NCBI GenBank assembly: GCA_964518725.1 | Contig: CAZFKP010000006.1 | Coordinates: 20,281-84,280, forward strand | Source of the DNA: JANRKF01 sp964518725 | GTDB taxonomy: Bacteria; Pseudomonadota; Alphaproteobacteria; Rickettsiales; SXRF01 | DNA length: 64,000 nucleotides | Direction of reading: 5' to 3' | Part shown: piece by piece, positions 36,673 through 44,832 of the stretch | Layout of the letters: each line of letters starts with the position of its first letter | Position numbering within the stretch: position 1 is the stretch's first letter | The notes under the pieces: model-generated | Database searches by the model: none | Seen by the model: the letters and a program-made list of their open reading frames with translations, nothing else | What the model was told of the DNA's origin: nothing | Translations under genes and position numbers: made by a program

Positions 36673-37563
36673 TTAAACCGCCGTGCCGAAGCTGCGCTGT
36701 TTCCCGCCCACCGGCTTGGATGGCAGGTTCAAACCGGCAAGCGCCGCCGACGGATCCATCGCAGGGTCAACGCTCGCATTTTTCTTCAGATCGTCAATCC
36801 GCTTCTGCTCAAGAGCCCTCGCGCGCTTACCCGCCGCTTCGTCCACCACCGCCTGGACATCGACATCCGGCAGTTTTTCTTTCAGCAGCTCAACGGCACT
36901 TTTACCCGCCGTATTTTTTGTGGCGGGATCGGCTCCCAACTCAACCAACGCGCCGATCATTTCCTTGCTGGAAGCCACCATCAGCGGAGTCTGGCCGCCA
37001 TTGGCTACATCCGGCGAATTAAGCATCGCCAGACGCTGGGCATCGGTGAACTGGTTATAGGCTCCGGTCAGGTTGCCATGTAACTCTCTCACATAACCGA
37101 CATTCCCGCCTTCCACCACAGCATGCAGGATGTTGCGCCCTTTCTTGCCGATGAGCAGTGCATTCGCTTCCGCCAGTCGCTTGCCGGTATCCTCTTTTTT
37201 CTCGGCAGACGTGTCCATCAGTTTCGTGTAAAATGCGTTCACCATCGCTTTGTCATGCGCGTAGAGAATCGGGGTATTGCCGTCATTATCTTCGCGGCGT
37301 AGCGCAGCCCGCACCGCCACCGCATCCGCACCGTAAGCCTTCAGCACATTATTCATCTGCCCATCGTTGGATACAAACGACAAGGCGGTTCTACCCTTGT
37401 CATCCAGCGCCGCGGTCGCCAACTCCGGATTCGCCTCCAACATTTCCAGATATTTGTAGTAAGGAATTTTGTCGGGATTCTTTGCGGCATCCGCCTCGTT
37501 TTCACGGGTTATTTTCAGCGCCTTGATAAAGTCAGCTTTAAGTTCCGATGGTAGCTCAGCCAT
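36673..37563 (-). CDS. Ankyrin-repeat protein, candidate secreted effector
   Basis: A 296-residue soluble protein with ankyrin-type repeats: DDKGRTALSFVSNDG (about 57-71), DNDGNTPILYAHDK, GKKGRNILHAVVEGGNVGYV, and NGGQTPLMVASSKEMIGALVELGADP. The C terminus is hydrophilic and basic (PSKPVGGKQRSFGTAV), as common for type IV substrates. A strong GGGGAGGA lies before the ATG. It reads against virB11 and virD4 and splits them. Ankyrin proteins are frequent effectors in intracellular alphaproteobacteria; effector status here is inference from context. Confidence 0.82.
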   Translation of the reverse strand: MAELPSELKADFIKALKITRENEADAAKNPDKIPYYKYLEMLEANPELATAALDDKGRTALSFVSNDGQMNNVLKAYGADAVAVRAALRREDNDGNTPILYAHDKAMVNAFYTKLMDTSAEKKEDTGKRLAEANALLIGKKGRNILHAVVEGGNVGYVRELHGNLTGAYNQFTDAQRLAMLNSPDVANGGQTPLMVASSKEMIGALVELGADPATKNTAGKSAVELLKEKLPDVDVQAVVDEAAGKRARALEQKRIDDLKKNASVDPAMDPSAALAGLNLPSKPVGGKQRSFGTAV

Positions 37564-37883
37564 ATTATCCTCCCCTGAAGGTTACGTTTCACACCCTTCG
37601 TTTCTAGCACCGATAAGCATTCGGTTCCACCCGGTAAATATGAACTTATTGTGACAAGCCGCAACACCCCGATCCTGTGGAATTTTGTTGTTTAATATTA
37701 GAGCGTTGCACGCATGCGTTCATGTGCTGCGTTCGTTTGGGTTGCCCTCCTGCCAAACAACGCTCCTGCACATAATTTGTAGTGGATTCACAGCATTTTT
37801 TTGTGTAGATTCTAGGACGTTATGTCATTTTCCTCCAGAGACCACCACTCCTGTATTTTTCCAGCAATATTATTGCGGCAACC
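37564..37883. promoter_or_regulatory. 320-base divergent intergenic region between ankyrin gene and virD4
   Basis: It must hold the start signals of both divergent genes. Visible are the TCACA-type element shared with the 10.8-kb orphan (37627-37660, minus strand), the palindrome ACGCATGCGT (37710-37719) and the inverted repeat GTTTGG/CCAAAC (37735-37758). I see no convincing -35/-10 pair in either direction and no small gene. Confidence 0.4.
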
Positions 37884-39713
37884 ATGAACCCTACCAAAGC
37901 CAGTAATTTAAAGCGTGAGTTCGGCAACCGGGTGTTCCTTTCGGTGGTGGTTATCCTGCTGCTAACCCTGCCGATTTACGCCGGCATGTGTTTTGTAGTG
38001 GTGCAGAATTACGGCAATGACTTCCTCTATTACCTCCACTACCCGCACATCATCCTGCAATATTACAAGCCACTCGCTGAATACTGGCTGCAATATGCCC
38101 AATATTACTGGAGCTTTGTTGGCGATTTCCCTGCCGAGTACATGACGGCATTCCAGCAATACACGATCAACCTCATCGCCGCCCCTGTTGCCGGTTTTTT
38201 CGGCGGGCTGATCCTCTTGTTCCTTGTGCGCGCACCGCTCATTGACTTCCGCCCGTTCAAACTCATCGAAAGCGTGCATGGCGACGCCCACTGGGCGACC
38301 GAATCCGAAATCAAACAAGCCAAACTCCGCGCCAAAAAGGGGCTGCTGCTGGGCAACACCAAAAAAGGCTACCTGATTGCCGACGACTTCCAGCACGTGT
38401 TGCTGTTTGCTCCAACCGGCTCCGGTAAGGGCGTCGGCTTCGTGATCCCCAACCTGCTCTTCTGGCAGGAGTCGGTGGTGATCCACGATATTAAGGGCGA
38501 GAACCACGAGCTGTGCAGCGGCTACCGCGGCTCGCTGGGGCAGGATGTATGGTACTGGAATCCCGCCGACCCGGACGGTATTTCGCACTGCTACAACCCG
38601 CTCGACTGGATTTCCGACAAGCCCGGCCAGATGGTCGATGACGTACAGAAAATCTGCAACCTGATCCTCCCCGAACAAGAATTCTGGCAGAACGAGGCGC
38701 GTTCGCTAATGATGGGCGTGATCCTCTACCTCGTCGCGGTGCCGGAGAAGGTGAACTCGTTCGGCGAAGTGGTACGCACCATGCGCTCGGACGACGTGGT
38801 GTATAACTTAGCGGTCGTACTCGATACCATCGGTAAGCGCATCCACCCGGTCGCCTATATGAACATCGCGGCGTTTTTACAGAAGGCCGACAAGGAGCGC
38901 TCGGGCGTGATTTCTACCCTCAACTCCGGCCTCGAACTGTGGGCAAACCCGCTGATCGACGCCACCACGGCGCGCTCGGATTTCGACATGCAGATGCTCA
39001 AGAAAAAGAAAATGAGCGTGTTCTGCGGCGTGACGCCGGACAACTTGAAGCGGCTTGAGCCGCTGCTCAAAGTATTCTACCAGCAGGCCACCGACTTCAT
39101 GACTCGCCACATGCCGCGCAAAGACGAGCCGCACGGCGTGCTGTTCATGATGGATGAGTTCCCAAGCCTTGGCGAAATGCCGCAGTTCCAGGTCGGCATC
39201 GCCTATTTCCGCGGATACCGCGTGAAGCTGTTCCTCATCGTTCAGGATACGCAGCAGCTCAAAGGCATTTACGAAGAAGCCGGCATGAACAGCTTCCTCT
39301 CCAACAGCTATTACCGCATCACGTTTGCGGCGAACAATATCGAAACCGCAAACCTGATTTCACAGCTTATCGGCAATAAAACCGCCATGCAGAAATCGCA
39401 CAACAAGCCGCAGTTCCTCGACATGAACCCTGCGGCGCGTACCGTCAACACCTCGGAAGTGCAGCGTGCCCTGCTGCTGCCGCAAGAAGTGATTACGCTG
39501 CCGCGTGACGAACAGATCATCCTGATCGAGTCCTTCGCGCCCATCCGCACCAAGAAAATTTTCTATTTTAAAGATAAGTTCTTTAAGGCGCGCCTGCTGC
39601 CGCAAATGCCGGTGCCGCAGCAAGAACCGTATGACCCGCGCAAGAAAAAAGCAGCACCTCCACCGCCTGCCGCCACCGAAGCTCCTAAAGCAGCTGCGCC
39701 CGCAAAAACATAA
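37884..39713 (+). CDS. virD4: VirD4-family coupling ATPase
   Basis: VirD4 is the type IV coupling protein that recruits substrates to the channel. The 609-residue product has two N-terminal membrane helices (about 14-36 and 93-113), Walker A APTGSGKG (176-183) and Walker B FMMDEFPSLG (Asp424, Glu425). A Pro/Ala/Lys-rich C-terminal tail (about 580-609) may dock substrates. GDAHWATESEIKQA is a family stretch. It is separated from virB11 by the antisense ankyrin gene, so needs its own promoter. A hairpin follows its stop. Confidence 0.95.
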   Translation: MNPTKASNLKREFGNRVFLSVVVILLLTLPIYAGMCFVVVQNYGNDFLYYLHYPHIILQYYKPLAEYWLQYAQYYWSFVGDFPAEYMTAFQQYTINLIAAPVAGFFGGLILLFLVRAPLIDFRPFKLIESVHGDAHWATESEIKQAKLRAKKGLLLGNTKKGYLIADDFQHVLLFAPTGSGKGVGFVIPNLLFWQESVVIHDIKGENHELCSGYRGSLGQDVWYWNPADPDGISHCYNPLDWISDKPGQMVDDVQKICNLILPEQEFWQNEARSLMMGVILYLVAVPEKVNSFGEVVRTMRSDDVVYNLAVVLDTIGKRIHPVAYMNIAAFLQKADKERSGVISTLNSGLELWANPLIDATTARSDFDMQMLKKKKMSVFCGVTPDNLKRLEPLLKVFYQQATDFMTRHMPRKDEPHGVLFMMDEFPSLGEMPQFQVGIAYFRGYRVKLFLIVQDTQQLKGIYEEAGMNSFLSNSYYRITFAANNIETANLISQLIGNKTAMQKSHNKPQFLDMNPAARTVNTSEVQRALLLPQEVITLPRDEQIILIESFAPIRTKKIFYFKDKFFKARLLPQMPVPQQEPYDPRKKKAAPPPPAATEAPKAAAPAKT

Positions 39714-39715
39714 TC

Positions 39716-39749
39716 ACACAAAAAATCTTAGCGATTTTTTTCTGTGTCG
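39716..39749. terminator. Bidirectional terminator-like hairpin
   Basis: AAAAAATC-TTAGC-GATTTTTT forms a perfect eight-base-pair stem, extended by flanking CACA/TGTG. It has A-runs and T-runs on both sides and lies between the convergent ends of virD4 and the 39728 gene, overlapping the stop of the latter. The stem is A/T-rich and therefore weak. Confidence 0.5.
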
Positions 39750-40267
39750 CCCTTATCGTTAGAAAAAACATTGTCGAGCAGCTTGCTGCTGGAAACCGAT
39801 AGTATCGCGCCCACAGTAATGCCCGCGACCGTCATCCCGTTAATGAGCGCTTGCTGCCTGCTGCCACGGTTCACATATCTCCATTTATTGCCCAGATCCT
39901 TCAATCCGAAATATCGGTGGCCAAACCCCATCTCCTCAAGCTTGGCGCCAACCTCCATAGACTGCCTGGTTTTAATTTCCAGCTCTTTAGCCAGAAATTC
40001 TGCCTGTGAACTGCCGGGCAATTTCGCCTCAAAGGCCTGTGCGTTTGCAATATACTCATTCCTGTATTTATCGGCAATCGGCCCAAAATGGGGATTGCCG
40101 GATACAGATTTCGCCTTAGAAAACGCGCTGGTATGGAGATCATTACTCGTCACCCACAGCCCGGAAATGCCCGCAACCGGGAACGCGGCCACCTTCAGGA
40201 TCCGGGTGATCAGCGAATCCCTTTCCTTATTTTCAGGCGCAACAACAAGTTTGGCGGTCTCTTCCAT
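39728..40267 (-). CDS. Orphan protein with two possible membrane segments
   Basis: A 179-residue protein I do not recognise. It has a hydrophobic segment at about 24-41 (ILKVAAFPVAGISGLWV) and another near the C terminus (about 143-162, MTVAGITVGAILSVSSS). Between them lies a charged helical part (FEAKLPGSSQAEFLAKELE). The tail SNDKGDTEKNR is hydrophilic. Its position directly after virD4 and the upstream TCACA-N5-TTCA core (40316 down to 40303) link it to the secretion locus. It could be an accessory protein or a membrane-targeted substrate. Confidence 0.65.
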   Translation of the reverse strand: MEETAKLVVAPENKERDSLITRILKVAAFPVAGISGLWVTSNDLHTSAFSKAKSVSGNPHFGPIADKYRNEYIANAQAFEAKLPGSSQAEFLAKELEIKTRQSMEVGAKLEEMGFGHRYFGLKDLGNKWRYVNRGSRQQALINGMTVAGITVGAILSVSSSKLLDNVFSNDKGDTEKNR

Positions 40268-40302
40268 GGTTCAACTCTAGCATGCCAATGGCAAAAGTTT
40301 TG

Positions 40303-40316
40303 TGAAGATTTTGTGA
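40303..40316 (-). promoter_or_regulatory. TCACA-N5-TTCA core upstream of the 39728 gene
   Basis: On the minus strand TCACAAAATCTTCA lies about 49 bases before the ATG at 40267. It differs at one position from TCACAAAAGCTTCA upstream of the 10841 gene and matches the spacing in TCACAATAAGTTCA upstream of the ankyrin gene. A second TTCACAAAA follows directly. Confidence 0.35.
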
Positions 40317-40347
40317 AACCAGAATACAGTCAATAAATATATGTATA

Positions 40348-41106
40348 TCAGATAATTGGAGAGCTTGCCACCGCACCGTCACGCTTCGGCATCCGCCCCG
40401 CCAGGTGGGCAAGCCGCCCCGCCTCGATGGCCGATTTCATCGCCCGCGCCATACCCACCGGATCACGCGCCTCGGCGATCGCGGTGTTGAGCAACACCCC
40501 CGCGCAACCAAGCTCCATGGCAATTGCCGCATCAGATGCCGTACCGATCCCGGCATCAACCAGCACCGGAACTTTCGATTGCGCGACAATCGCCGCCACC
40601 TTATCGGGATGCATAATTCCAAGGCCAGAACCAATCGGCGCTGCCAGCGGCATCACGGCGACGCACCCCGCCTCTTCCAGCCGTTTGCAACCCGCCGCAT
40701 CGTCGGTCGCATAGGCCATCACCTGAAAACCATCTTTCACCAGTATTTCCGACGCTTTTAGCGTCCCCTCCATGTCGGGCATCAACAGTTCCTTATCGCC
40801 AATCACCTCAAGTTTTACCAGGTTCCAGCCACCCAGTTCACGGGCAAGCTTCAGCGTGCGGACGGCATCTTCGGCAGTATAGCAACCGGCGCTGTTGGGA
40901 AGGTACGTATAGCGCGATGGTGGCAGAAGCTGCTGGATGCTTCCCTCCCCCGTTTGCGACAAATCGGTTCGCCGGAGCGCCACGGTGATGATGTTGGCGC
41001 CGCTTGCCTCGACCGCCGCTTTCATAACCTCCGGCGACGGGTAGCGCCCAGTGCCGACCAGCAGCCGCGAGTGATATTCTTTTCCGGCGAGCAGGAAACT
41101 ATCCAT
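40348..41106 (-). CDS. thiG: Thiazole synthase
   Basis: ThiG makes the thiazole phosphate moiety of thiamine from deoxyxylulose phosphate, dehydroglycine and ThiS-thiocarboxylate. The 252-residue TIM-barrel protein shows the opening YHSRLLVGTGRYPSPEVM, LLPNSAGC-type YLPNSAGCYTAEDAVRTL, WNLVKLEVIGDKELLMPD (with the Schiff-base Lys region) and VLVDAGIGTASDAAIAMELG. The start ATG overlaps the thiS stop (TGATG). Other thi genes are not in the window. Confidence 0.96.
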   Translation of the reverse strand: MDSFLLAGKEYHSRLLVGTGRYPSPEVMKAAVEASGANIITVALRRTDLSQTGEGSIQQLLPPSRYTYLPNSAGCYTAEDAVRTLKLARELGGWNLVKLEVIGDKELLMPDMEGTLKASEILVKDGFQVMAYATDDAAGCKRLEEAGCVAVMPLAAPIGSGLGIMHPDKVAAIVAQSKVPVLVDAGIGTASDAAIAMELGCAGVLLNTAIAEARDPVGMARAMKSAIEAGRLAHLAGRMPKRDGAVASSPII

Positions 41107-41303
41107 CAGCCGCCACCGACAAAGGCTACGATTTCGACGATGTCGCCTTCAGCCAGCAGGGTGTCGCCATAGGTCGAGCGCGGCACGATTTCACGGTTTT
41201 TCTCGATCGCCACCTGCCGGGTATTCAGGCGCAACTCCTCAACCAGCGACGCCAGCGTGGTGGAGTGGACGATATGGGGTTTGCCGTTTAACTGGATATT
41301 CAT
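41106..41303 (-). CDS. thiS: Sulfur carrier protein ThiS
   Basis: A 65-residue ubiquitin-like protein that carries sulfur as a C-terminal thiocarboxylate for ThiG. It starts MNIQLNGKPHIV and has ATLASLVEEL-type TTLASLVEELRL and IEKNREIVPRSTY. It ends AFVGGG, providing the essential terminal Gly-Gly. The frame is open 21 codons upstream through a repetitive region, but ATG 41303 fits the family start. Confidence 0.94.
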   Translation of the reverse strand: MNIQLNGKPHIVHSTTLASLVEELRLNTRQVAIEKNREIVPRSTYGDTLLAEGDIVEIVAFVGGG

Positions 41304-41385
41304 CGAGTTGTGAGTTATGAGTTGTGAGTTGTGGGTTGTAAGGCTATATTCTAACTCAGTACTCACAACTTACAACTTACAAACT
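41304..41385. repeat. Short-word tandem and inverted repeat between thiS and aroQ
   Basis: The 82-base divergent gap consists largely of degenerate GAGTT(G/A)TGAGTTGTG words on the left (41305-41341) and their inverse, ACTCACAACTTACAACTTAC, on the right (41360-41379). The whole can form a long hairpin. There is no room for a TPP riboswitch before thiS. Promoters for both genes must lie in or beyond this repeat. Confidence 0.6.
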
Positions 41386-41820
41386 ATGACCCATGTTACC
41401 ATTATCCACGGATCGAACCTGAACGCGCTCGGCACCCGCGAACCGGAAATCTACGGCCATGAAACACTCGCCGATATCAATAAAAGATGTGTGGAAAAGG
41501 GCGCAGCGCTTGGCCTTACGGTCGAGTGTTTCCAATCGAACCATGAAGGCGAGCTGGTCGATAAAATCCAGGCGGCGGGAAAAGATTCCGCCGGGCTGAT
41601 CGTCAATGCCGGCGCTTATACCCACACCTCGATCGCGATGATGGACGCGCTGCTTACCCTTAAAATCCCAGTGATCGAAGTGCACCTGTCCAACATTTTC
41701 CGCCGCGAGGAATTCCGCCACCAATCCTATATTTCCAAGGCGGCCAAAGGTGTCATCTGTGGCTTCGGTGCCGACTCCTATATGCTGGCACTTGAAGGCG
41801 TGGCAAAGCTTGTAAAATGA
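41386..41820 (+). CDS. aroQ: 3-dehydroquinate dehydratase, type II
   Basis: AroQ dehydrates 3-dehydroquinate in the shikimate pathway. The 144-residue product has IIHGSNLNALGTREPEIYG (with the catalytic Tyr), CFQSNHEGELVDKI, LIVNAGAYTHTSIAM and VEVHLSNIFRREEFRHQSY-type motifs (here IEVHLSNIFRREEFRH). The ATG at 41386 fits the family; the frame extends upstream only through the repeat. It overlaps the next gene by four bases. Confidence 0.96.
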   Translation: MTHVTIIHGSNLNALGTREPEIYGHETLADINKRCVEKGAALGLTVECFQSNHEGELVDKIQAAGKDSAGLIVNAGAYTHTSIAMMDALLTLKIPVIEVHLSNIFRREEFRHQSYISKAAKGVICGFGADSYMLALEGVAKLVK

Positions 41821-42488
41821 AGAAATACGGCCATCGCGGTGCCTGTGGCCATGCGCCGGAAAACACGCTGCTGTCGATGCGAAAAGCCATCGCGCTGGGC
41901 GTCGATGGGTTCGAGTTTGATATCCAGCTTTCCAAGGATGGTGAGCCCGTCGTGATTCACGATGCCACGCTTGATCGCACCACCAACAGCAAAGGCCTGG
42001 TGGCCGATTATAGCTATGCCGAACTGCAGAAATTCACCGCCGGGAACGGTGAAAAAATTCCGCACCTCAATGATATTTTCGCACTGGCGGACAAGCGCTG
42101 CGAACTGCTGATCGAACTCAAGGCCGACGCCGTGGCGGCTGTCGAAAAATGCATTAGCGCATGGATAAAACAAGGGTGGGATTATAAGAAAATCTGGGTG
42201 ATTTCGTTTGACCACGCACAGATCGTCGCCATCAAAAAGCTTAATCCGAATATTCAGACCGGCGCACTCATCGAGGGGATTCCAGTCAGCCTTGCCCATA
42301 TCGCTACCGAGGCGGGGGCACAGGCACTTTGCCCCTATGTCGGATGCATGCACCAGGCGCTGGTGGATGACGCGCACCGGCGTGGCCTCAAAGTCATGAC
42401 ATGGACGGCCAATAAACCGACTGATATCGAAAGAGCCAAAGCGCTCGGCGTCGATGGCATCATCAGCGATTTCCCCGAACGGCTGTGA
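41817..42488 (+). CDS. ugpQ: Glycerophosphodiester phosphodiesterase
   Basis: GDPD-family enzyme that hydrolyses deacylated phospholipids to glycerol-3-phosphate and an alcohol. The 223-residue product has GHRGACGHAPENTL (catalytic His6, Arg7), GFEFDIQLSKDGEPVVIHD (metal-binding Glu/Asp and catalytic His) and the C-terminal VMTWTANKPTDIERAKALG. No signal peptide, so cytoplasmic. It overlaps aroQ and aat by four bases each, forming a three-gene coupled set. Confidence 0.92.
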   Translation: MKKYGHRGACGHAPENTLLSMRKAIALGVDGFEFDIQLSKDGEPVVIHDATLDRTTNSKGLVADYSYAELQKFTAGNGEKIPHLNDIFALADKRCELLIELKADAVAAVEKCISAWIKQGWDYKKIWVISFDHAQIVAIKKLNPNIQTGALIEGIPVSLAHIATEAGAQALCPYVGCMHQALVDDAHRRGLKVMTWTANKPTDIERAKALGVDGIISDFPERL

Positions 42489-43069
42489 GCGAGCTGACTC
42501 CGGAATTTCTGCTCAATGCCTATGCCCAAGGGTATTTCCCGATGGCGCGGAGCCGCACATCCGAAACGGTGGAGTGGTTCTATCCGGAGGCGCGCGGCAT
42601 CATCCCGCTCGATACATTTCACACCCCGAAAAGCCTGATTAAGATCGCACGCAAATGCCCTTATCGCATCAGCATGGATGAAGATTTCCGGTCGGTAATT
42701 ACCGCCTGCGCTGATACCCCCCGGGGGGAGGATAAAGACACCTGGATCAACGACAGTATCATCGATGCCTATTGCGAACTGCACCGGCTTGGGTTCGCCC
42801 ATAGCGTCGAGGTATGGCAGGGGAAAACGCTGGTGGGTGGGTTGTATGGTGCGGCACTGCGCCGAGCGTTCTTCGGCGAGAGCATGTTTTCAACCGCACC
42901 CAATGCCAGCAAGCTGGCGCTGGTGCATCTGGTGGATTGGCTCCGCGAGCAGCATTATACGTTGCTTGATACACAATACGTGAACGAACATTTGCTGCAA
43001 TTCGGGGTGCAGGAAATTGCGCGCAACGATTACCTGAAACTGCTCGCCAGCGCCCTTGGCGAAGAATAA
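42485..43069 (+). CDS. aat: Leucyl/phenylalanyl-tRNA--protein transferase
   Basis: Aat transfers Leu or Phe from tRNA to proteins with N-terminal Arg or Lys, marking them for ClpSAP (N-end rule). The 194-residue product has LLNAYAQGYFPMA, VEWFYPEARGIIPLD, DTWINDSIIDAYCELHRLG, HSVEVWQGKTLVGGLYG and FFGESMFS, all diagnostic. The start is GTG 42485, overlapping the upstream stop (GTGA). Confidence 0.95.
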   Translation: MSELTPEFLLNAYAQGYFPMARSRTSETVEWFYPEARGIIPLDTFHTPKSLIKIARKCPYRISMDEDFRSVITACADTPRGEDKDTWINDSIIDAYCELHRLGFAHSVEVWQGKTLVGGLYGAALRRAFFGESMFSTAPNASKLALVHLVDWLREQHYTLLDTQYVNEHLLQFGVQEIARNDYLKLLASALGEE

Positions 43070-43178
43070 AACCAATTATATTACAATATATTAATAATCT
43101 TCATCATATCGTCACATAACTTCGACCGCAATCTGCGATAGTGGTAGTGCTCCCACAACAAATACCCGGAGGATTATC

Positions 43179-44180
43179 ATGGCTGAACTTACCCCCGCAC
43201 AGGCCGCTGCCTTGTTTGTAGCATCCAGCAAACTGTCCGATGCAGAAAACCATTTGTGGATCGTCGCCACAGAAAATTTTTCTACCATCAAGGCCAAAAA
43301 CGGCGCACCGTCCGGGCATGATTTTATCGTGAATATTGCCGATAGCCTGATTCCAGCGGAAGTGGCGAACATTAAAAACGGCGCGGATGGACGCCCGGAG
43401 GTTGGTAGCCTCAATGATCCCAAGCTTGGATTCTGGAAAGATCAGCGCGTCGTGGATTTCCTGAAAGAAAACCCGAAGGCGGAAGACGGACTTAAGCAAT
43501 ATGCCCAGCAATATGCGGAGATCGCCCGGAACACCGCCGCGCTCGATAAAACCTCCCAGAGCGCAGGCATCAAACCGGCAAATCGACTATCCGCCGCAAT
43601 CATCGACACGGTTGATTCTGATTACAGTGAGAAAAACCCGAATGCGATGAAGGGCAAAAATTTCAATGCCACATTGGTGGCCGCTAGTGAGCTTGAGAAA
43701 CTTTCTCCAGGAACCATGACCAAAATCGCCATCGCCCGTATCGAGGGCGACGGACAAAGCCGCAGCCTCAGCGGCGCCAGAAGCGAACCTTATCAGCAAG
43801 GTGCAGTCAACGGCAGGGTCAGCAGCGAAGAAGCGCGGCTTTTTATCAATAATATCCAAAATGAACTGGATGTGTTGCGGACAACCGCCGCGCTGGAGAA
43901 AGGCGGTACAGCATTAACCGAAGATCAGCAAAAACGTGCCCAACAGGCACGCAGCACGCTGGCAAAATTTGAAGTAACCGGTGACGGCGCATTCGGTAAG
44001 GATGACGTGATGTTCTACGAACAAGCACTTGGCGGAGCGCTCGACAAACGGCAATTGCGGAAACTGGCCGATGAATTTAAAGGGCAGAATTTCCCGGTCA
44101 CGCAGGTGGGCGATGCTAACGCGACCAAAGCACCCAACCCAACAGCAGGTGCCGAGAAATCAACTAAGATGGCGCTCTAA
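43179..44180 (+). CDS. Orphan protein with one EF-hand-like loop, candidate substrate
   Basis: A 333-residue soluble protein of unknown family with GGAGGA before the ATG. It is hydrophilic and mostly helical, and residues 265-276 (EVTGDGAFGKDD) fit an EF-hand calcium loop with Gly-Asp-Gly, a hydrophobic residue at position 8 and Asp at 12. Positions 1 and 3 are suboptimal. The C terminus (APNPTAGAEKSTKMAL) is hydrophilic. A related TCACATAACTTC lies about 69 bases upstream. Monocistronic, ten bases from the convergent yqgE. I infer a possible secreted protein; there is no direct evidence. Confidence 0.7.
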   Translation: MAELTPAQAAALFVASSKLSDAENHLWIVATENFSTIKAKNGAPSGHDFIVNIADSLIPAEVANIKNGADGRPEVGSLNDPKLGFWKDQRVVDFLKENPKAEDGLKQYAQQYAEIARNTAALDKTSQSAGIKPANRLSAAIIDTVDSDYSEKNPNAMKGKNFNATLVAASELEKLSPGTMTKIAIARIEGDGQSRSLSGARSEPYQQGAVNGRVSSEEARLFINNIQNELDVLRTTAALEKGGTALTEDQQKRAQQARSTLAKFEVTGDGAFGKDDVMFYEQALGGALDKRQLRKLADEFKGQNFPVTQVGDANATKAPNPTAGAEKSTKMAL

Positions 44181-44190
44181 TAAGTGTTGC

Positions 44191-44778
44191 CTAGGCGTGG
44201 CCAGCGGTGTGGGAGAAGTTTCCCATGTCAAAACCGAGCGAGGCAATAGCAATATCCCAACGGTTCTCACACGGCGTATCAAAAATCAGTTGCCTGGTCG
44301 CAGGAATCGACACCCAGCTCCCCTGCTCGATTTCACTTTCAAGCTGGCCGCTGCTCCACCCCGCATAGCCAAGCGCCAGCATTGCCTTGGCAGTGAATTC
44401 ACCATTTATCCAGCCGGTGAGCACCGCGCTGTTGGCAGTGACGGTGATGCCGTCGCGGGCAATGAGAGCGCTTTCCTGTAAAAATTCCCCATCATGAATG
44501 ACAAATCCACGATGCGCCTCCACCGGGCCACCGAACATGATCGGCAGGTTACGATCGCCGATGCGCTGCGCGATCTGCAGCTGCTCCAGCACATCCTCGA
44601 TAGCGATACGGTCAATCGGGGCGTTGACGATAAACCCCATAGCACCTTCGCGATTATGCGTGCACATATAGACAACGGAATGGCTAAAAAAATCATCCTG
44701 CAACTGCGGCGTTGAAACCAGAAAATGCCCAGCCAGCGTGTCTTGGATATTTTTCTGAACAATGATCGGTGCGGCCAT
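44191..44778 (-). CDS. YqgE/AlgH (UPF0301) family protein
   Basis: A 195-residue member of the widespread YqgE/AlgH family, whose biochemical role is unsettled. GHFLVSTPQLQDDFFSHSVVYMC, GAMGFIVNAPID, MFGGPVEAHRGFVIHD and VLTGWINGEFTAKAMLALGYAGWSSGQLE-type stretches are family hallmarks. I start at ATG 44778 (MAAPIIVQK); the frame extends eight codons further. Monocistronic. Confidence 0.93.
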   Translation of the reverse strand: MAAPIIVQKNIQDTLAGHFLVSTPQLQDDFFSHSVVYMCTHNREGAMGFIVNAPIDRIAIEDVLEQLQIAQRIGDRNLPIMFGGPVEAHRGFVIHDGEFLQESALIARDGITVTANSAVLTGWINGEFTAKAMLALGYAGWSSGQLESEIEQGSWVSIPATRQLIFDTPCENRWDIAIASLGFDMGNFSHTAGHA

Positions 44779-44832
44779 GGAATCATTATAACCCCATCGC
44801 ACAGAAACTTCAAAGCGATTCTTGCGGTGCCG

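Noticed and set aside
41304..41385. TPP riboswitch before thiS
   Set aside because: The gap is only 82 bases, consists of word repeats, and lacks the conserved CTGAGA and related TPP-box sequences.
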